Assembly (NCBI RefSeq): GCF_016522075.1
Contig: NZ_JAEHFW010000003.1
Span: 372,001 to 436,000 of the forward strand
DNA: 64,000 nucleotides
Source: Mucilaginibacter segetis
GTDB lineage: Bacteria > Bacteroidota > Bacteroidia > Sphingobacteriales > Sphingobacteriaceae
Direction: 5' to 3'
This document shows positions 41,903 to 52,843 of this stretch, piece by piece (position 1 is the first letter of the stretch; the number at the start of each line of letters is the position of its first letter). The position numbers and the translations under genes were made by a program. The notes under the pieces were generated by a model. The model saw only the letters and a list, made by a program, of their open reading frames with translations. It searched no databases and was not told where the DNA came from.

Positions 41903-42745
41903 ATGAAAAACAAATTCATCATTATTGTCCTGTTGCTATTGGCCAGCACCTCGTTAACACAGGCACAGCAATTAAATATAGGTACTTATAACCTGCGGTA
42001 CGATGCCAAATCTGATTCCATTGCAGGCAACGGCTGGCGGCAACGGTATCCCAATATTGCGCAGCTCATCATGTTTAATGAATTGGACGTATTTGGCACA
42101 CAGGAAGGTCTTTACCACATGCTGAATAACCTCACCGATAGCCTGCCGGGTTACAAATGGATAGGAGCCGGACGCGATGACGGTAAAAATGGCGGAGAGC
42201 ATTCCGCTATTTTTTATAAGGCTGATAAATTCAAGATCCTCAAAAGCGGCGATTTCTGGCTGTCCACCATTACCGACCGACCAAATAAAGGCTGGGACGC
42301 GGTATTACCCCGTATTTGCAGCTGGGCGGAATTTCAGGATAAAAAAACAGGCTTTAAATTTTTCTTCTTCAACCTCCATATGGATCATATAGGTGTTATC
42401 GCCCGTAAAGAAAGTTCCAAACTGGTATTAACCAAAGTACGCGAAATGGCGGGTAACACCCCAACCATTGTGACCGGAGATTTTAATGTTGATCAAACTT
42501 CCGACAGTTATGCGGTGCTGAACGATTCCGGCTTATTTAAGGATAGTTACGAATTATCGCCTGTAAAACTGGCACCGTCAAACACCTTTAACGGGTTTGA
42601 TGCCAATACCGCAGGCCACAGCCGTATCGATCATATTTTTGTGAGCAAACAGTTTAAGGTTACCCGTTATGGTATACTTACCAATACCTATCATGGCCGC
42701 ACCCCGTCAGATCATTACCCCGTGGTGATCACGATAAAGTATTGA
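41903..42745 (+). CDS. Secreted endonuclease/exonuclease/phosphatase family protein
   Basis: The 280-residue protein has a signal peptide (about 1-21, ending TQAQ) and the EEP fold: NIGTYNLRYD, a metal-binding Glu in GTQEGLYHML, HMDH, GDFNVD and the C-terminal SDHYPVV. It hydrolyses phosphodiester or phosphomonoester bonds outside the cytoplasm; substrate may be nucleic acid, phospholipid or inositol phosphate. It stands alone before ligA. Confidence 0.9.
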   Translation: MKNKFIIIVLLLLASTSLTQAQQLNIGTYNLRYDAKSDSIAGNGWRQRYPNIAQLIMFNELDVFGTQEGLYHMLNNLTDSLPGYKWIGAGRDDGKNGGEHSAIFYKADKFKILKSGDFWLSTITDRPNKGWDAVLPRICSWAEFQDKKTGFKFFFFNLHMDHIGVIARKESSKLVLTKVREMAGNTPTIVTGDFNVDQTSDSYAVLNDSGLFKDSYELSPVKLAPSNTFNGFDANTAGHSRIDHIFVSKQFKVTRYGILTNTYHGRTPSDHYPVVITIKY

Positions 42746-42798
42746 TACAGGCTACCAGCAAATTAGTAAAATGCACTGCTATGTTTTATTTACTGTAA

Positions 42799-44838
<2,040 letters not shown>

Positions 44839-44850
44839 AACAGCTACTAA

Positions 44851-45825
44851 ATGAGTGCGATAAAATGGGGTATAATTGGATGCGGCAATGTTACCGAAGT
44901 AAAAAGCGGACAAGCCTACAATAAAATCGAAGACAGCAGCCTGGTAGCGGTTATGCGCCGCGATGCCGCAAAGGCTGCCGACTACGCCAAACGCCACGGT
45001 GTACCCCGCTGGTATAGCGATGCCGGGGAGTTGATGAATGATGCGGACGTTAATTCGGTTTCTATAGCTACCCCGCCCGCCTTTCATCTGGAATATGCTT
45101 TAGCAGCTATCAAACAGGGCATCAATGTTTATGTAGAAAAACCCGTTACCCGCAATGCGCAGGAAGCTGTAGCCATGGCGGATGCAGTTAGGCAAAGTGG
45201 CGCTAAGTTAACCGTTGCCCATTATCGCCGTGCCCTGCCCATGTTTTTGCATGTAAAAACCTTACTGGAAAACGAAACCGTTGGTGAGGTAAGAACCGTG
45301 CAAATAAGGATGTGGCAAAAACGCGAACCAAAACTGATTGCCGACAGCGAAACCAACTGGCGCCTGCAGCCGGAAATATCCGGAGGAGGATATTTTCATG
45401 ATCTGGCACCACATCAGCTCGATTTGATGCTTTATTTTTTTGGTGAGCCCGAAAAGTACAGCGGCTATAGTTTAAACCAGGCACACAGCAGCGCAGCGGA
45501 CGACCATGTGTGTGGCAGTATAGTATTTAAGAACAAGGTGGTGGTTAACGGCTCCTGGTGCTTTAATGTTGCCGAAAGCGAAACTACGGATACCTGCGAG
45601 ATCATCGGCACAAAGGGACGCATTACCTTTCCTTTTTTTGGTAAGTATGTAACCTGCAAAACTGAAACAGGCGAAGAAACTATCAGTTTTACCCATCCGG
45701 AACATATACAGCAGCCCATGATAGAAAAGATAGTTGCCTATTTTAAGGATGAGGGGCCAAATCCCTGCACTATTGACGAGGCAGTTGTATTAATGCAAAT
45801 TATAGATGCCTTTACAATGAAATAA
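44851..45825 (+). CDS. Gfo/Idh/MocA family oxidoreductase
   Basis: The 324-residue protein opens with an NAD(P)-binding Rossmann fold, KWGIIGCGNVTEV, then VEKPVTRNAQEA with the family EKP motif, and a C-terminal domain with GGGYFHDLAPHQLD. Members oxidise sugars or related polyols. The substrate is unknown and neighbours do not help: it follows ligA by 12 bases, probably chance transcription in common. Confidence 0.88.
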   Translation: MSAIKWGIIGCGNVTEVKSGQAYNKIEDSSLVAVMRRDAAKAADYAKRHGVPRWYSDAGELMNDADVNSVSIATPPAFHLEYALAAIKQGINVYVEKPVTRNAQEAVAMADAVRQSGAKLTVAHYRRALPMFLHVKTLLENETVGEVRTVQIRMWQKREPKLIADSETNWRLQPEISGGGYFHDLAPHQLDLMLYFFGEPEKYSGYSLNQAHSSAADDHVCGSIVFKNKVVVNGSWCFNVAESETTDTCEIIGTKGRITFPFFGKYVTCKTETGEETISFTHPEHIQQPMIEKIVAYFKDEGPNPCTIDEAVVLMQIIDAFTMK

Positions 45826-45929
45826 AAGGTAATCAAATCATCAAAACAACATTTTGATATTAAAAAAGAACTCCTTAATTTTCAGTTGAGCTTATAATAG
45901 CCTAATAATAGGGTTCAGGCTTTAAAATA

Positions 45930-46451
45930 ATGAAAAAAATCATCAGATCGGGCTTTATGTTGCTGCTAATAACCTGCATAAAGGCATCTGCCCAGAATAT
46001 TGATATACCCAAAAATTATCATTTTAATTCTGATGAAGACTATGCACGTTACGAACCCGAAATTATAAAGATTGCCGATTGGATGAACCAGATGCCCTGG
46101 ACCGCACAGCCAAAAAAGCGGGAAGCCGCTACCCAATTTTTTTTAAGCTGGGTAAAAGGTACGCCCGCCGTTACCGTAAGGCTTACCGAATCGGTAATGC
46201 TGCTATCAGACAGGAACCCTGAACTTGGTTTTACTTATATGGCGCAATACTCTAAATACGCCCTGCAGCACAAGGCAGATTTTGATGTTAACAAAGCCAC
46301 CTTAGTAGCTTTGCGCGCCATGATGGCCAAATATTCAACAGAGCCCACCAAAAGAAAGGATTTTGATGTAGACCGGTTGATACAGCGGGATAAAGAGGGT
46401 AAACTGGAAGATTGGGTAGCCAACGAATTTTATAAAGATTACCGCGAATAA
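45930..46451 (+). CDS. Secreted protein of unknown function
   Basis: The 173-residue protein has a signal peptide (about 1-21, ending ASAQ) and a helical mature part with HFNSDEDYARYEPEI and WMNQMPWTAQPKKREAA. It ends in KDFDVDRLIQRDKEGKLEDW. I recognise no named family. It is followed directly by a terminator. Confidence 0.75.
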   Translation: MKKIIRSGFMLLLITCIKASAQNIDIPKNYHFNSDEDYARYEPEIIKIADWMNQMPWTAQPKKREAATQFFLSWVKGTPAVTVRLTESVMLLSDRNPELGFTYMAQYSKYALQHKADFDVNKATLVALRAMMAKYSTEPTKRKDFDVDRLIQRDKEGKLEDWVANEFYKDYRE

Positions 46452-46452
46452 A

Positions 46453-46474
46453 AAAAGCCCGCATCCGGGCTTTT
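46453..46474. terminator. Bidirectional terminator
   Basis: Perfect arms AAAAGCCCG (46453-46461) and CGGGCTTTT (46466-46474) around CATC. It lies between two converging genes and has A and T tracts on either side. Confidence 0.85.
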
Positions 46475-46487
46475 AAAGTATCAGCAA

Positions 46488-46661
46488 TTATTTTTTCTTG
46501 GGAACCTTGGCTCCCTCTTTACGCGCTTCGGATAAACCGATGGCCACGGCCTGTTTTTTACTGGTAACTTTTTTACCGCTGCCACTTTTCAGTTTTCCTT
46601 CCTTCATTTCGTGCATGGTCTTTTCAACCTTTTCTCCTGCTTTTTCTGAATACTTTGCCAT
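46488..46661 (-). CDS. Small lysine-rich DUF6496-like protein (57 residues)
   Basis: This 57-residue protein is short, basic and helical: it opens MAKYSEKAGEKVEKTMHEM and ends in KKK, with KVTSKKQAVAIGLSEARKEG in the middle. I recall this as a DUF6496-type family widespread in soil bacteria, with no established function; the second half resembles a DNA- or RNA-associated helix pair. It converges on the preceding gene across a terminator. Confidence 0.8.
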   Translation of the reverse strand: MAKYSEKAGEKVEKTMHEMKEGKLKSGSGKKVTSKKQAVAIGLSEARKEGAKVPKKK

Positions 46662-46770
46662 GATTATTAAGTTTTAGTTACATAAAAATATTAGCAAAAT
46701 AACTGCCAAAGTATATACATGTCGCTGTGTTTGTTAGTTAAAAAAAATAATAAAGTTTAAATAACTATAA

Positions 46771-46778
46771 TAGTTTTG
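46771..46778 (+). promoter_or_regulatory. -7 element before the nucleoside phosphorylase gene
   Basis: TAGTTTTG matches TAnnTTTG. It overlaps the upstream TTG codon at 46776, which argues for the later ATG as translation start. No matching -33 is seen. Confidence 0.4.
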
Positions 46779-46790
46779 CTGTGTTTAATT

Positions 46791-47672
46791 ATGCGTATGG
46801 AAATTATATCGGAAACGGACCTTATACTGAATGCTGATGGCAGCGCCTACCATTTAAACCTGCTGCCGGAGGATGTTGCTGATACCGTAATAACCGTAGG
46901 CGACCCGGACAGGGTTGGTGAGGTGAGTAAGTATTTTGATAGTATTGAGCTTAAAAAAGGCAAGCGCGAATTTATTACGCATACCGGATATGTTGGTAAA
47001 AAGCGGATAACGGTACTCTCTACCGGGATTGGGACCGATAACATTGATATTGTACTAAATGAACTGGACGCGCTGGTCAATGTCGACTTTAACACACGAA
47101 CGCCAAATGCACGATTAAAGCAATTGAATATTATACGTATAGGAACATCGGGCGCCATACAAGCCGATATACCGGTGGATAGTTTGCTTGTATCATCAGC
47201 GGCCTTTGGTTTGGATGCATTGATGGGTTTCTACAAAACAGAAAACAATGCAGCTGAGCAGGAAATGCTTAACGAATTTACGTCGGTATTCCCTTCTCAT
47301 TTTGCTATGAAACCTTATCTGGCCCCGGCATCACCCATGCTGCTGGATAAGCTGGCTAAAGATATCGCCCGGGGTATCACTATAACTTCGCCGGGCTTTT
47401 ACTCGCCGCAGGGCAGGCAGGTAAGGGCCTTAACGGCCGTACCCGGTTTAATGGATATGATAGCAGGCTTTGCTTATAAAGAAAAACGCATCACCAACCT
47501 GGAGATGGAAACCGCCGGCATTTACGGACTGGCAAAAAGTTTGGGACATCATGCTATATCATTTAACGTGATACTGGCTAACCGCGCCACAAAAAAATTC
47601 AGTAAGCAGCCGGGTAAAATAGTGGATAACTACATAGCCGGCATAATAGAGAAAATAAACAATAATTTATAA
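46791..47672 (+). CDS. Nucleoside phosphorylase (uridine phosphorylase type)
   Basis: The 293-residue protein starts with MRMEIISET; a second ATG lies two codons on. Phosphorylase features are VITVGDPDRV, the IGTSGAIQ block and the NLEMETAGIYGLA motif, which holds the ribose-contacting Met-Glu. It splits nucleosides with phosphate to give base plus ribose-1-phosphate; the overall pattern leans to uridine phosphorylase, but purine specificity cannot be ruled out. The ATG start is preferred because the upstream TTG lies within the likely promoter. Confidence 0.88.
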   Translation: MRMEIISETDLILNADGSAYHLNLLPEDVADTVITVGDPDRVGEVSKYFDSIELKKGKREFITHTGYVGKKRITVLSTGIGTDNIDIVLNELDALVNVDFNTRTPNARLKQLNIIRIGTSGAIQADIPVDSLLVSSAAFGLDALMGFYKTENNAAEQEMLNEFTSVFPSHFAMKPYLAPASPMLLDKLAKDIARGITITSPGFYSPQGRQVRALTAVPGLMDMIAGFAYKEKRITNLEMETAGIYGLAKSLGHHAISFNVILANRATKKFSKQPGKIVDNYIAGIIEKINNNL

Positions 47673-47727
47673 GTTATTTATCGCACATTTATAATCAGGT
47701 ACCAACTAAAAAATATATTAATACACC

Positions 47728-48822
47728 ATGCCGACAAAAAAAACAATAGCCCCGTTTTATGAACGACTCGCCCTCATTCTTATCGGCTTTTGCATACTTG
47801 GTTATCTGGTTATATCAGCCAAGGAACTGGTAGACCCGCTTATTTTTGGTTTCCTGTTCGCTATTTTACTCTTGCCTGTATCCAATTTGCTCGAACGGAA
47901 GTTACGGCTGCCCCGCAGTGCATCTTCCTTTTTGTCGATACTGTTAATGGTGATTTTTGTTGGAGGTATACTGTATATGGTAGGTGCGCAAATATCAAAT
48001 ATCGCTAACGACTGGCCCATGCTGCAAAGCCAGGTGTCACAATCGTTAAAAGATCTGCAGGAATGGATACAACACGCCTTCCACGTTACCGAAACCAAAC
48101 AGATAGCTTATGTAAATAATACCACCAAAAAAATAATTGCTTCGGGCGGCACGGTGTTAGGTACTACATTCGGCGCCATATCATCATTGGTGCTGTTTTA
48201 CGTGTTTATATTGGTATTTACCTTTTTTATATTGTTTTACAGACGCTTGCTGTTGAGGTTTACTATAGCGGTATTTAAAGGAGATAACTCCAGCCTGGTG
48301 ATGGATATCGTGGAGAATGTGCAAAACATACTGCGCCAGTATATTTTAGGGCTGTTGCTGGAGATGATCATTGTATCCAGCGCTGCTATGGCCGCCTTTT
48401 GGATAATCGGCATTAAATACGCCACCTTATTAGGTTTAATTGTAGGGCTTTTTAATATCATTCCGTACCTGGGTATTTTTACTGCTTTGCTTTTAAGCGT
48501 TATTGTAACCTTTGCCACAGGTACTTTAAGCGATACCCTGGCAGTTACTATAAGCGTGGTTTGTATACACGCGGTTGACGCTAACTTTTTATTGCCGGCA
48601 ATAGTTGGCTCAAAAGTACGTTTGAACGCGCTGATCACCTTCATAGGTATTATTTTAGGCGAAATGCTGTGGGGGTTGTCGGGCATGTTCCTGTCCATTC
48701 CCGTAATTGCCATATTTAAGATCGTGTTTGATCGTATCGATAGCCTAAAGCCCTGGGGTTACCTGCTTGGCGGCGATTATGAGTATAAACCAGCGGCGGA
48801 AAAAAGAATGAAAACCGAATAA
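47728..48822 (+). CDS. AI-2E family transporter / PerM-like permease
   Basis: The 364-residue protein has about seven to eight membrane helices. It shows the family layout: two hairpin pairs at the start, a soluble segment (about 90-150) and the later block GLFNIIPYLGIFTALL, followed by LNALITFIGIILG and LSGMFLSIPVIAI. The family includes TqsA and Na+/H+ antiporter-like members, so the substrate is open. It lies 55 bases after the phosphorylase gene. Confidence 0.88.
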   Translation: MPTKKTIAPFYERLALILIGFCILGYLVISAKELVDPLIFGFLFAILLLPVSNLLERKLRLPRSASSFLSILLMVIFVGGILYMVGAQISNIANDWPMLQSQVSQSLKDLQEWIQHAFHVTETKQIAYVNNTTKKIIASGGTVLGTTFGAISSLVLFYVFILVFTFFILFYRRLLLRFTIAVFKGDNSSLVMDIVENVQNILRQYILGLLLEMIIVSSAAMAAFWIIGIKYATLLGLIVGLFNIIPYLGIFTALLLSVIVTFATGTLSDTLAVTISVVCIHAVDANFLLPAIVGSKVRLNALITFIGIILGEMLWGLSGMFLSIPVIAIFKIVFDRIDSLKPWGYLLGGDYEYKPAAEKRMKTE

Positions 48823-48824
48823 TA

Positions 48825-49130
48825 TTAACTGATGAGACGGCTTATGCTTATATATAAAGTTACTCCGTAAGCTATTAGCACCAGTGTGTTGATAAACAGT
48901 AGCCAGTTAAGATCGGGCTTGCTGTATTTTTTTAAGGTACACATCACCAGCAGAACAATAAAACCGAGAATAAGCAATATAGGGAAAGCCAGTGTCCAGA
49001 TATGAGCGGGCATTAAATAAAGGTGCTTTAGTTTTTCATTATCGCCTTTTATAAACGGTATAAGCGCCGCCAGTAACAATATTAAAAATATGCGTACAAT
49101 GGTTTTAGCGGCAATACGGCTGATTTTCAT
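48825..49130 (-). CDS. Small three-helix membrane protein
   Basis: This 101-residue protein has three hydrophobic segments (about 7-26, 40-64 and 76-97) and short charged loops. I recognise no family. It converges on the permease gene with only two bases between stop codons and is read divergently from the phosphodiesterase gene. Confidence 0.6.
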   Translation of the reverse strand: MKISRIAAKTIVRIFLILLLAALIPFIKGDNEKLKHLYLMPAHIWTLAFPILLILGFIVLLVMCTLKKYSKPDLNWLLFINTLVLIAYGVTLYISISRLIS

Positions 49131-49214
49131 GATGCCAAAGTAATAAATCCGCAGAAATTATCGACCGTATTTTCTGTTTGATTAGTAATTTGCAAGGTGT
49201 ATACTTCTATATAT

Positions 49215-50162
49215 ATGTATAAAAACATAACCATATTCCTGCTTTATTTAATGTTGCCATTTTGCGTTTGCGCGCAGGGTAATACCGCTTTCCGTGTGGT
49301 GCCATTGGGTGTTAAAGGCGGTATAGATGAAAGCAACCTCTCCGCTTACATGGTAGCCCCTGTTGGCTCAACTAATTATATTTGTTTAGATGCCGGAACA
49401 CTGCATGATGGTATTGTTAAAGCCGTTGCCAGTAAAACTTTTACCGTACCTGCCGAACAGGTATTGAAACAATACATTAAAGGCTATTTTATTTCGCATG
49501 CCCACCTTGACCATGTAGCAGGACTGATCATCAACGCCCCCGACGACAGTACCAAAACCATATACGGCTTGCAAAGCTGCCTCGAAACTATAAAAACTCA
49601 CTATTTCACCTGGGAAAGCTGGGCCAATTTCGCGGATGAAGGAGAAGCGCCACTGTTAAAAAAATATCATTACCAGTCCTTAGCTCCCGGTAACGAGGTA
49701 GCCATTGCCCATACCGAAATGCAGGTGCAGATCTACCAATTGAGTCATTCCAATTTGCAGAGCGCCGCTTTTTTGGTGAGGAGTAAGGACAATTACCTGT
49801 TGTACCTTGGCGATACCGGGGCCGATACGGTAGAGAAGAGCCATAACCTGCAAAACCTTTGGCAGGCGGTTGCGCCGTTAATAAAAGCCCATAAGTTAAA
49901 AGCGATAATGATAGAGGTGTCGTTCCCGGATGAGCAACCGGAGAAAAGTTTGTTTGGCCACCTTACCCCACACTTGCTAATGACCGAACTTGGCAGGTTG
50001 CAGGAAATTACGGGTATGCCCTTAAACGGTTTAAATGTAGTGGTAACGCATGTTAAGCCACCAAAGGCAAGCATCAAAAAAATAAAAAATGAAATAAAGG
50101 CAGAGAATCAGCTTGGGGTAAATATTATTTATCCTCAGCAGGGTAAACCATTGGAGTTTTAA
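49215..50162 (+). CDS. Secreted class II 3',5'-cyclic-nucleotide phosphodiesterase
   Basis: The 315-residue protein (starting MYKNITIF) has a signal peptide (about 1-19, ending CVCAQG) and the metal-binding motif HAHLDH (residues 95-100) in a metallo-beta-lactamase fold. SHSNLQSAAF, LGDTG and GHLTPHLL later match class II phosphodiesterases such as yeast PDE1 and Vibrio CpdP, which hydrolyse cAMP/cGMP. A leader peptide is also found in the periplasmic Vibrio enzyme. The start at 49215 puts the signal peptide at the N-terminus; a GTG 18 bases earlier is an alternative. It converges on the TPR-like gene. Confidence 0.88.
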   Translation: MYKNITIFLLYLMLPFCVCAQGNTAFRVVPLGVKGGIDESNLSAYMVAPVGSTNYICLDAGTLHDGIVKAVASKTFTVPAEQVLKQYIKGYFISHAHLDHVAGLIINAPDDSTKTIYGLQSCLETIKTHYFTWESWANFADEGEAPLLKKYHYQSLAPGNEVAIAHTEMQVQIYQLSHSNLQSAAFLVRSKDNYLLYLGDTGADTVEKSHNLQNLWQAVAPLIKAHKLKAIMIEVSFPDEQPEKSLFGHLTPHLLMTELGRLQEITGMPLNGLNVVVTHVKPPKASIKKIKNEIKAENQLGVNIIYPQQGKPLEF

Positions 50163-50164
50163 AT

Positions 50165-50761
50165 TTATTGATCGGAGAGGAGATCGATACAGTTTTTAGC
50201 CATTGCCGCCAAACGGGCTTTTAATGTACTTGCTGCTTTTGTATCACCAATGTTTTTGTAGAGCACTTTTATACGCGCCAGCGTTTCATCAGTCGGATCA
50301 CAGGCCTGAGCCTTTTCCAGATGGGGTAATGCCTTCTTTACCGCTTCGGTATAAAGTGCAGTAAGTCTTTTGTTTTCTGCCGGGTCCGACTTTGCCGCGT
50401 TAAGCTTATCGGCAATAGCTTCGGCCTGTTTGGCGTATATATATCCTAATGCGCGTTGCACTACATAATAATCCGGTACTGCAGCGGCCACTTTTTCGTA
50501 ATAACTTAAAGCTTTGCCGGTTTGGCTGTCATCCTCATATAACTTGCCGATAGAGTAATAAAAACTTATACGTGCCTTATCGGTAAGTTTATCCGAATTA
50601 GGTGCAATTTCCTGCCCCAGATCCATAGCCTTTGACGTTTCGCCCTGCAGTCGGGCCAGATTAAAATCGAGATATTTGTTATAAACATCGTCGGCAGTTT
50701 GCGCTTTTGCCGCGCTTAGTATAAAAACGGCTATAAGCAGCAGGTACAATCTTTTCAGCAT
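50165..50761 (-). CDS. Secreted tetratricopeptide-like protein
   Basis: The 198-residue protein has a signal peptide (about 1-20, ending AKAQ) and helical repeats resembling TPRs: SFYYSIGKLYEDDSQTGKALSYYEKV and VVQRALGYIYAKQAE, the first close to the TPR consensus. It is probably a periplasmic scaffold; partner unknown. On its own strand TATATTTG (50776-50783) forms a good -7 element 15 bases before the start. Confidence 0.78.
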   Translation of the reverse strand: MLKRLYLLLIAVFILSAAKAQTADDVYNKYLDFNLARLQGETSKAMDLGQEIAPNSDKLTDKARISFYYSIGKLYEDDSQTGKALSYYEKVAAAVPDYYVVQRALGYIYAKQAEAIADKLNAAKSDPAENKRLTALYTEAVKKALPHLEKAQACDPTDETLARIKVLYKNIGDTKAASTLKARLAAMAKNCIDLLSDQ

Positions 50762-50811
50762 AGGTAAACTTTCAACAAATATAATCAGCTAACGTAATAA
50801 TGCTATTTACA

Positions 50812-51075
50812 TTATACGTTAAGGCGTTTCCATATCAGGAATTTTACTTTCATGCAGTGCCCGCAAGGGCGGTATCCGTTATTTAAGGCCTCAGTTTCGC
50901 TGATAAAGAAAATCCGGTTCGCCGCTTTCATCCGCTTACCCGATGTGCATTGCAACGTTCCATAAATTTTTAGTTTGCGGTTTCCGGCGAAGCGTATTTC
51001 GCCATTGGTTAATTTATATTTTAGTTGTCGGGCCCTGCCAAAAAGGTTGTTTCCAAGCTCGGTATGTGCTATCAT
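50812..51075 (-). CDS. Ada metal-binding domain protein (87 residues)
   Basis: The 87-residue protein corresponds to the N-terminal zinc domain of Ada: CTSGKRM, NRIFFISETEAL and GYRPCGHC provide three or four cysteines in the Ada pattern. In Ada, one of these cysteines accepts methyl groups from DNA phosphotriesters. Here the domain stands alone, in a cluster with an oxygenase and a frameshifted Ada/Ogt gene. Start and upstream stop overlap (ATGA), so it is coupled to the oxygenase gene. Confidence 0.85.
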   Translation of the reverse strand: MIAHTELGNNLFGRARQLKYKLTNGEIRFAGNRKLKIYGTLQCTSGKRMKAANRIFFISETEALNNGYRPCGHCMKVKFLIWKRLNV

Positions 51076-51779
51076 GCCGCATCATGAAAAATAATGCCCA
51101 GCGTATGCCTGTTACCTGCTATTACCTCGCTCACACCATGCCGCATATTCACCCGGTAATAACCCCGGCTACCCATCACCGGCCTGAAATTGGTGGTGAA
51201 TATCAGCATGTCGCCTTTGCCGGGCTTGAGTACAATAGGTTTCGATTGCATTCTGGGGCGTTGTTCTACCAAAACAAACTCACCTCCGTGGTAATCCTTT
51301 CCCGCCTCGCTTAAAAATACCACCGCCTGCATCGGGAAGAATATCTCGCCGTATAGATCCTGATGCAAAGCGTTATAACCACCCTGCGCGTATTTTAATA
51401 TTAATGGGGTAGGCCGGTTTTGGCTATGCTCATGGCAAAGCGTAGTAAGATCGTTTAAAGCAGCAGGGAATTGCTTTTCAATTTTTAATACATCCATCCA
51501 GTTATTGCCAACGGGCGCAATATGCGGATAAACCATTTCACGTAATTGCTGTACTATGCCGGGCAGCGGGTAGTTGTAATATTTATACTGCCCACGGCCA
51601 TAACCATGCTTTTCCATCGTTATGGTTTTGCGGTACAAACTGTCATCCGCATAACTTGCGATCAGGCTATTGCATTCCTCTGTTAAAAGTATTTTTGGAA
51701 TGCAGGCATAACCTCTCTCATTCATACTTTCGGTTACCTCTGCCCAGTGGGCCGCTTCAATTCTTTGCTTTATATCCAT
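51072..51779 (-). CDS. 2OG-Fe(II) oxygenase of the alkylation-repair cluster
   Basis: The 235-residue protein has an HxD pair in HQDLYGE, a distal His in NMRHGVSEV and FVLVEQRPRMQSKP between them, matching the prokaryotic 2-oxoglutarate oxygenase family (Oxygenase-NA) often found beside ada genes. It may act on alkylated nucleic acid or protein; AlkB-type demethylation is an inference from context. It is the middle gene of a three-gene reverse-strand cluster, four bases from the Ada/Ogt gene and overlapping the Ada zinc-domain gene. Confidence 0.85.
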   Translation of the reverse strand: MDIKQRIEAAHWAEVTESMNERGYACIPKILLTEECNSLIASYADDSLYRKTITMEKHGYGRGQYKYYNYPLPGIVQQLREMVYPHIAPVGNNWMDVLKIEKQFPAALNDLTTLCHEHSQNRPTPLILKYAQGGYNALHQDLYGEIFFPMQAVVFLSEAGKDYHGGEFVLVEQRPRMQSKPIVLKPGKGDMLIFTTNFRPVMGSRGYYRVNMRHGVSEVIAGNRHTLGIIFHDAA

Positions 51780-51783
51780 CCCG

Positions 51784-52634
51784 TTAAACTTCTATGGTGC
51801 TTAAACTCGCTGCCTCCCAGCCTATGATCGCCGATTTACGGTTGGCTCCCCAATGATATTGGCCAAACTCCCCGGTTGATTTAATTACTCTGTGGCAGGG
51901 GATAAGAAAGGCTACCGGGTTTGCACCAATAGCACTGCCCACGGCACGGCTTGCTGTTGGCATTTTTACTTTTTCGGCAACGGTAGCGTAAGTTTTTAAT
52001 CCGCCTACCGGGATGGTGAGCAGGGCCTGCCATACTTTTAATTGAAAATCCGTACCCTTTAAATGCAGTTTAATATCCTGCAGCTGCGACCAATCCTTAG
52101 TGAAGATATGCAGGGCATTTTGCTGTGCCATATCTACCACCTGTGTGTAAACCGCGTTCGGAAACTGCACATGTAACTGGCTGAAGGCCTCGTCGCGGTC
52201 ATCAGCAAAGGCAAGGTGACAAATTCCCTTTGCGGTTGATGCTACAATGATGTTACCGAAAGGGCTTTCGGCATAACTATAATTGATGTTCAGCTCGCGG
52301 CCGCCGTTTTTATATTCGGCCGGGGTCATACCTTCAATATTAATGAACAGATCGTGCAGGCGACCGGTTCCGGAAAGTCCGGTTTCGTAAGCGGTATCAA
52401 AAAGGGTGGCCTGCTGTTGTTTCAGGATGCTTTTGGCATAATCCAGACTGAGGTATTGCAGGAACTTTTTTGGACTGATGCCCGCCCACTCCGTAAACAT
52501 GCGTTGAAAATGATAGGGCTAAGGTTTACCTTTTCGGCTACCTCATCCAGATTGGGCTGGCTTTTGAAATTCAGCCTTATATAGTTAATGGCTTCGGCTA
52601 TGCGCTCGTAATTGATATTTTTTTGCGTTTCCAT
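51784..52634 (-). pseudogene. Ada/Ogt-like methyltransferase with AraC domain, frameshifted
   Basis: Two reverse-strand frames, 52634-52422 and 52500-51784, together encode one protein of about 283 residues: an AraC-type helix-turn-helix domain (LDEVAEKVNLSP, then FTEWAGISPKKFL) and a methylguanine-DNA methyltransferase domain with IPCHRV, the acceptor cysteine, and GANRKSAIIGWE. They are joined by a one-base deletion near 52515: adding one A on the plus strand restores the usual LSPYHFQRMF reading. Without it, translation stops soon after the HTH start. The second frame could still yield the methyltransferase domain with its own ATG (MFTEW). Sequencing error must be excluded before calling a true pseudogene. 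Confidence 0.85.
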
Positions 52635-52651
52635 GATCGAAAATTATAACA

Positions 52652-52680
52652 CAAACTTAAGTTAGAAACCAGAGCGCAAA
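52652..52680 (-). promoter_or_regulatory. Promoter of the Ada cluster
   Basis: On the reverse strand TTTG (52680-52677) and TAAGTTTG (52659-52652) are 17 bases apart, a near-consensus Bacteroidota promoter 18 bases upstream of the ada-like start. Confidence 0.55.
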
Positions 52681-52818
52681 AACCCGATTATTGCTCAAAA
52701 TAATACCTTTTTTTGACGTTATATATCTATATAAACATACGAAAACTTCGGTGTAAAGCCCAATAAGCAGGCAGTATTAAGTCCTGAAAAGTATTTAGCT
52801 TTATAAAAGTGTTTTTGT

Positions 52819-52826
52819 TATTTTTG
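52819..52826 (+). promoter_or_regulatory. -7 element before the toxin-antitoxin pair
   Basis: TATTTTTG matches TAnnTTTG, 17 bases before the antitoxin start. The -33 (TTTA at 52794) is poor. Confidence 0.4.
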
Positions 52827-52843
52827 TTATAAATAAGGATATT

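Noticed and set aside
46776..46790. TTG start for the nucleoside phosphorylase
   Set aside because: The codon lies inside a TAGTTTTG promoter element; the later ATG is more likely.
49197..49214. GTG start for the phosphodiesterase
   Set aside because: The ATG at 49215 places the signal peptide directly at the N-terminus.
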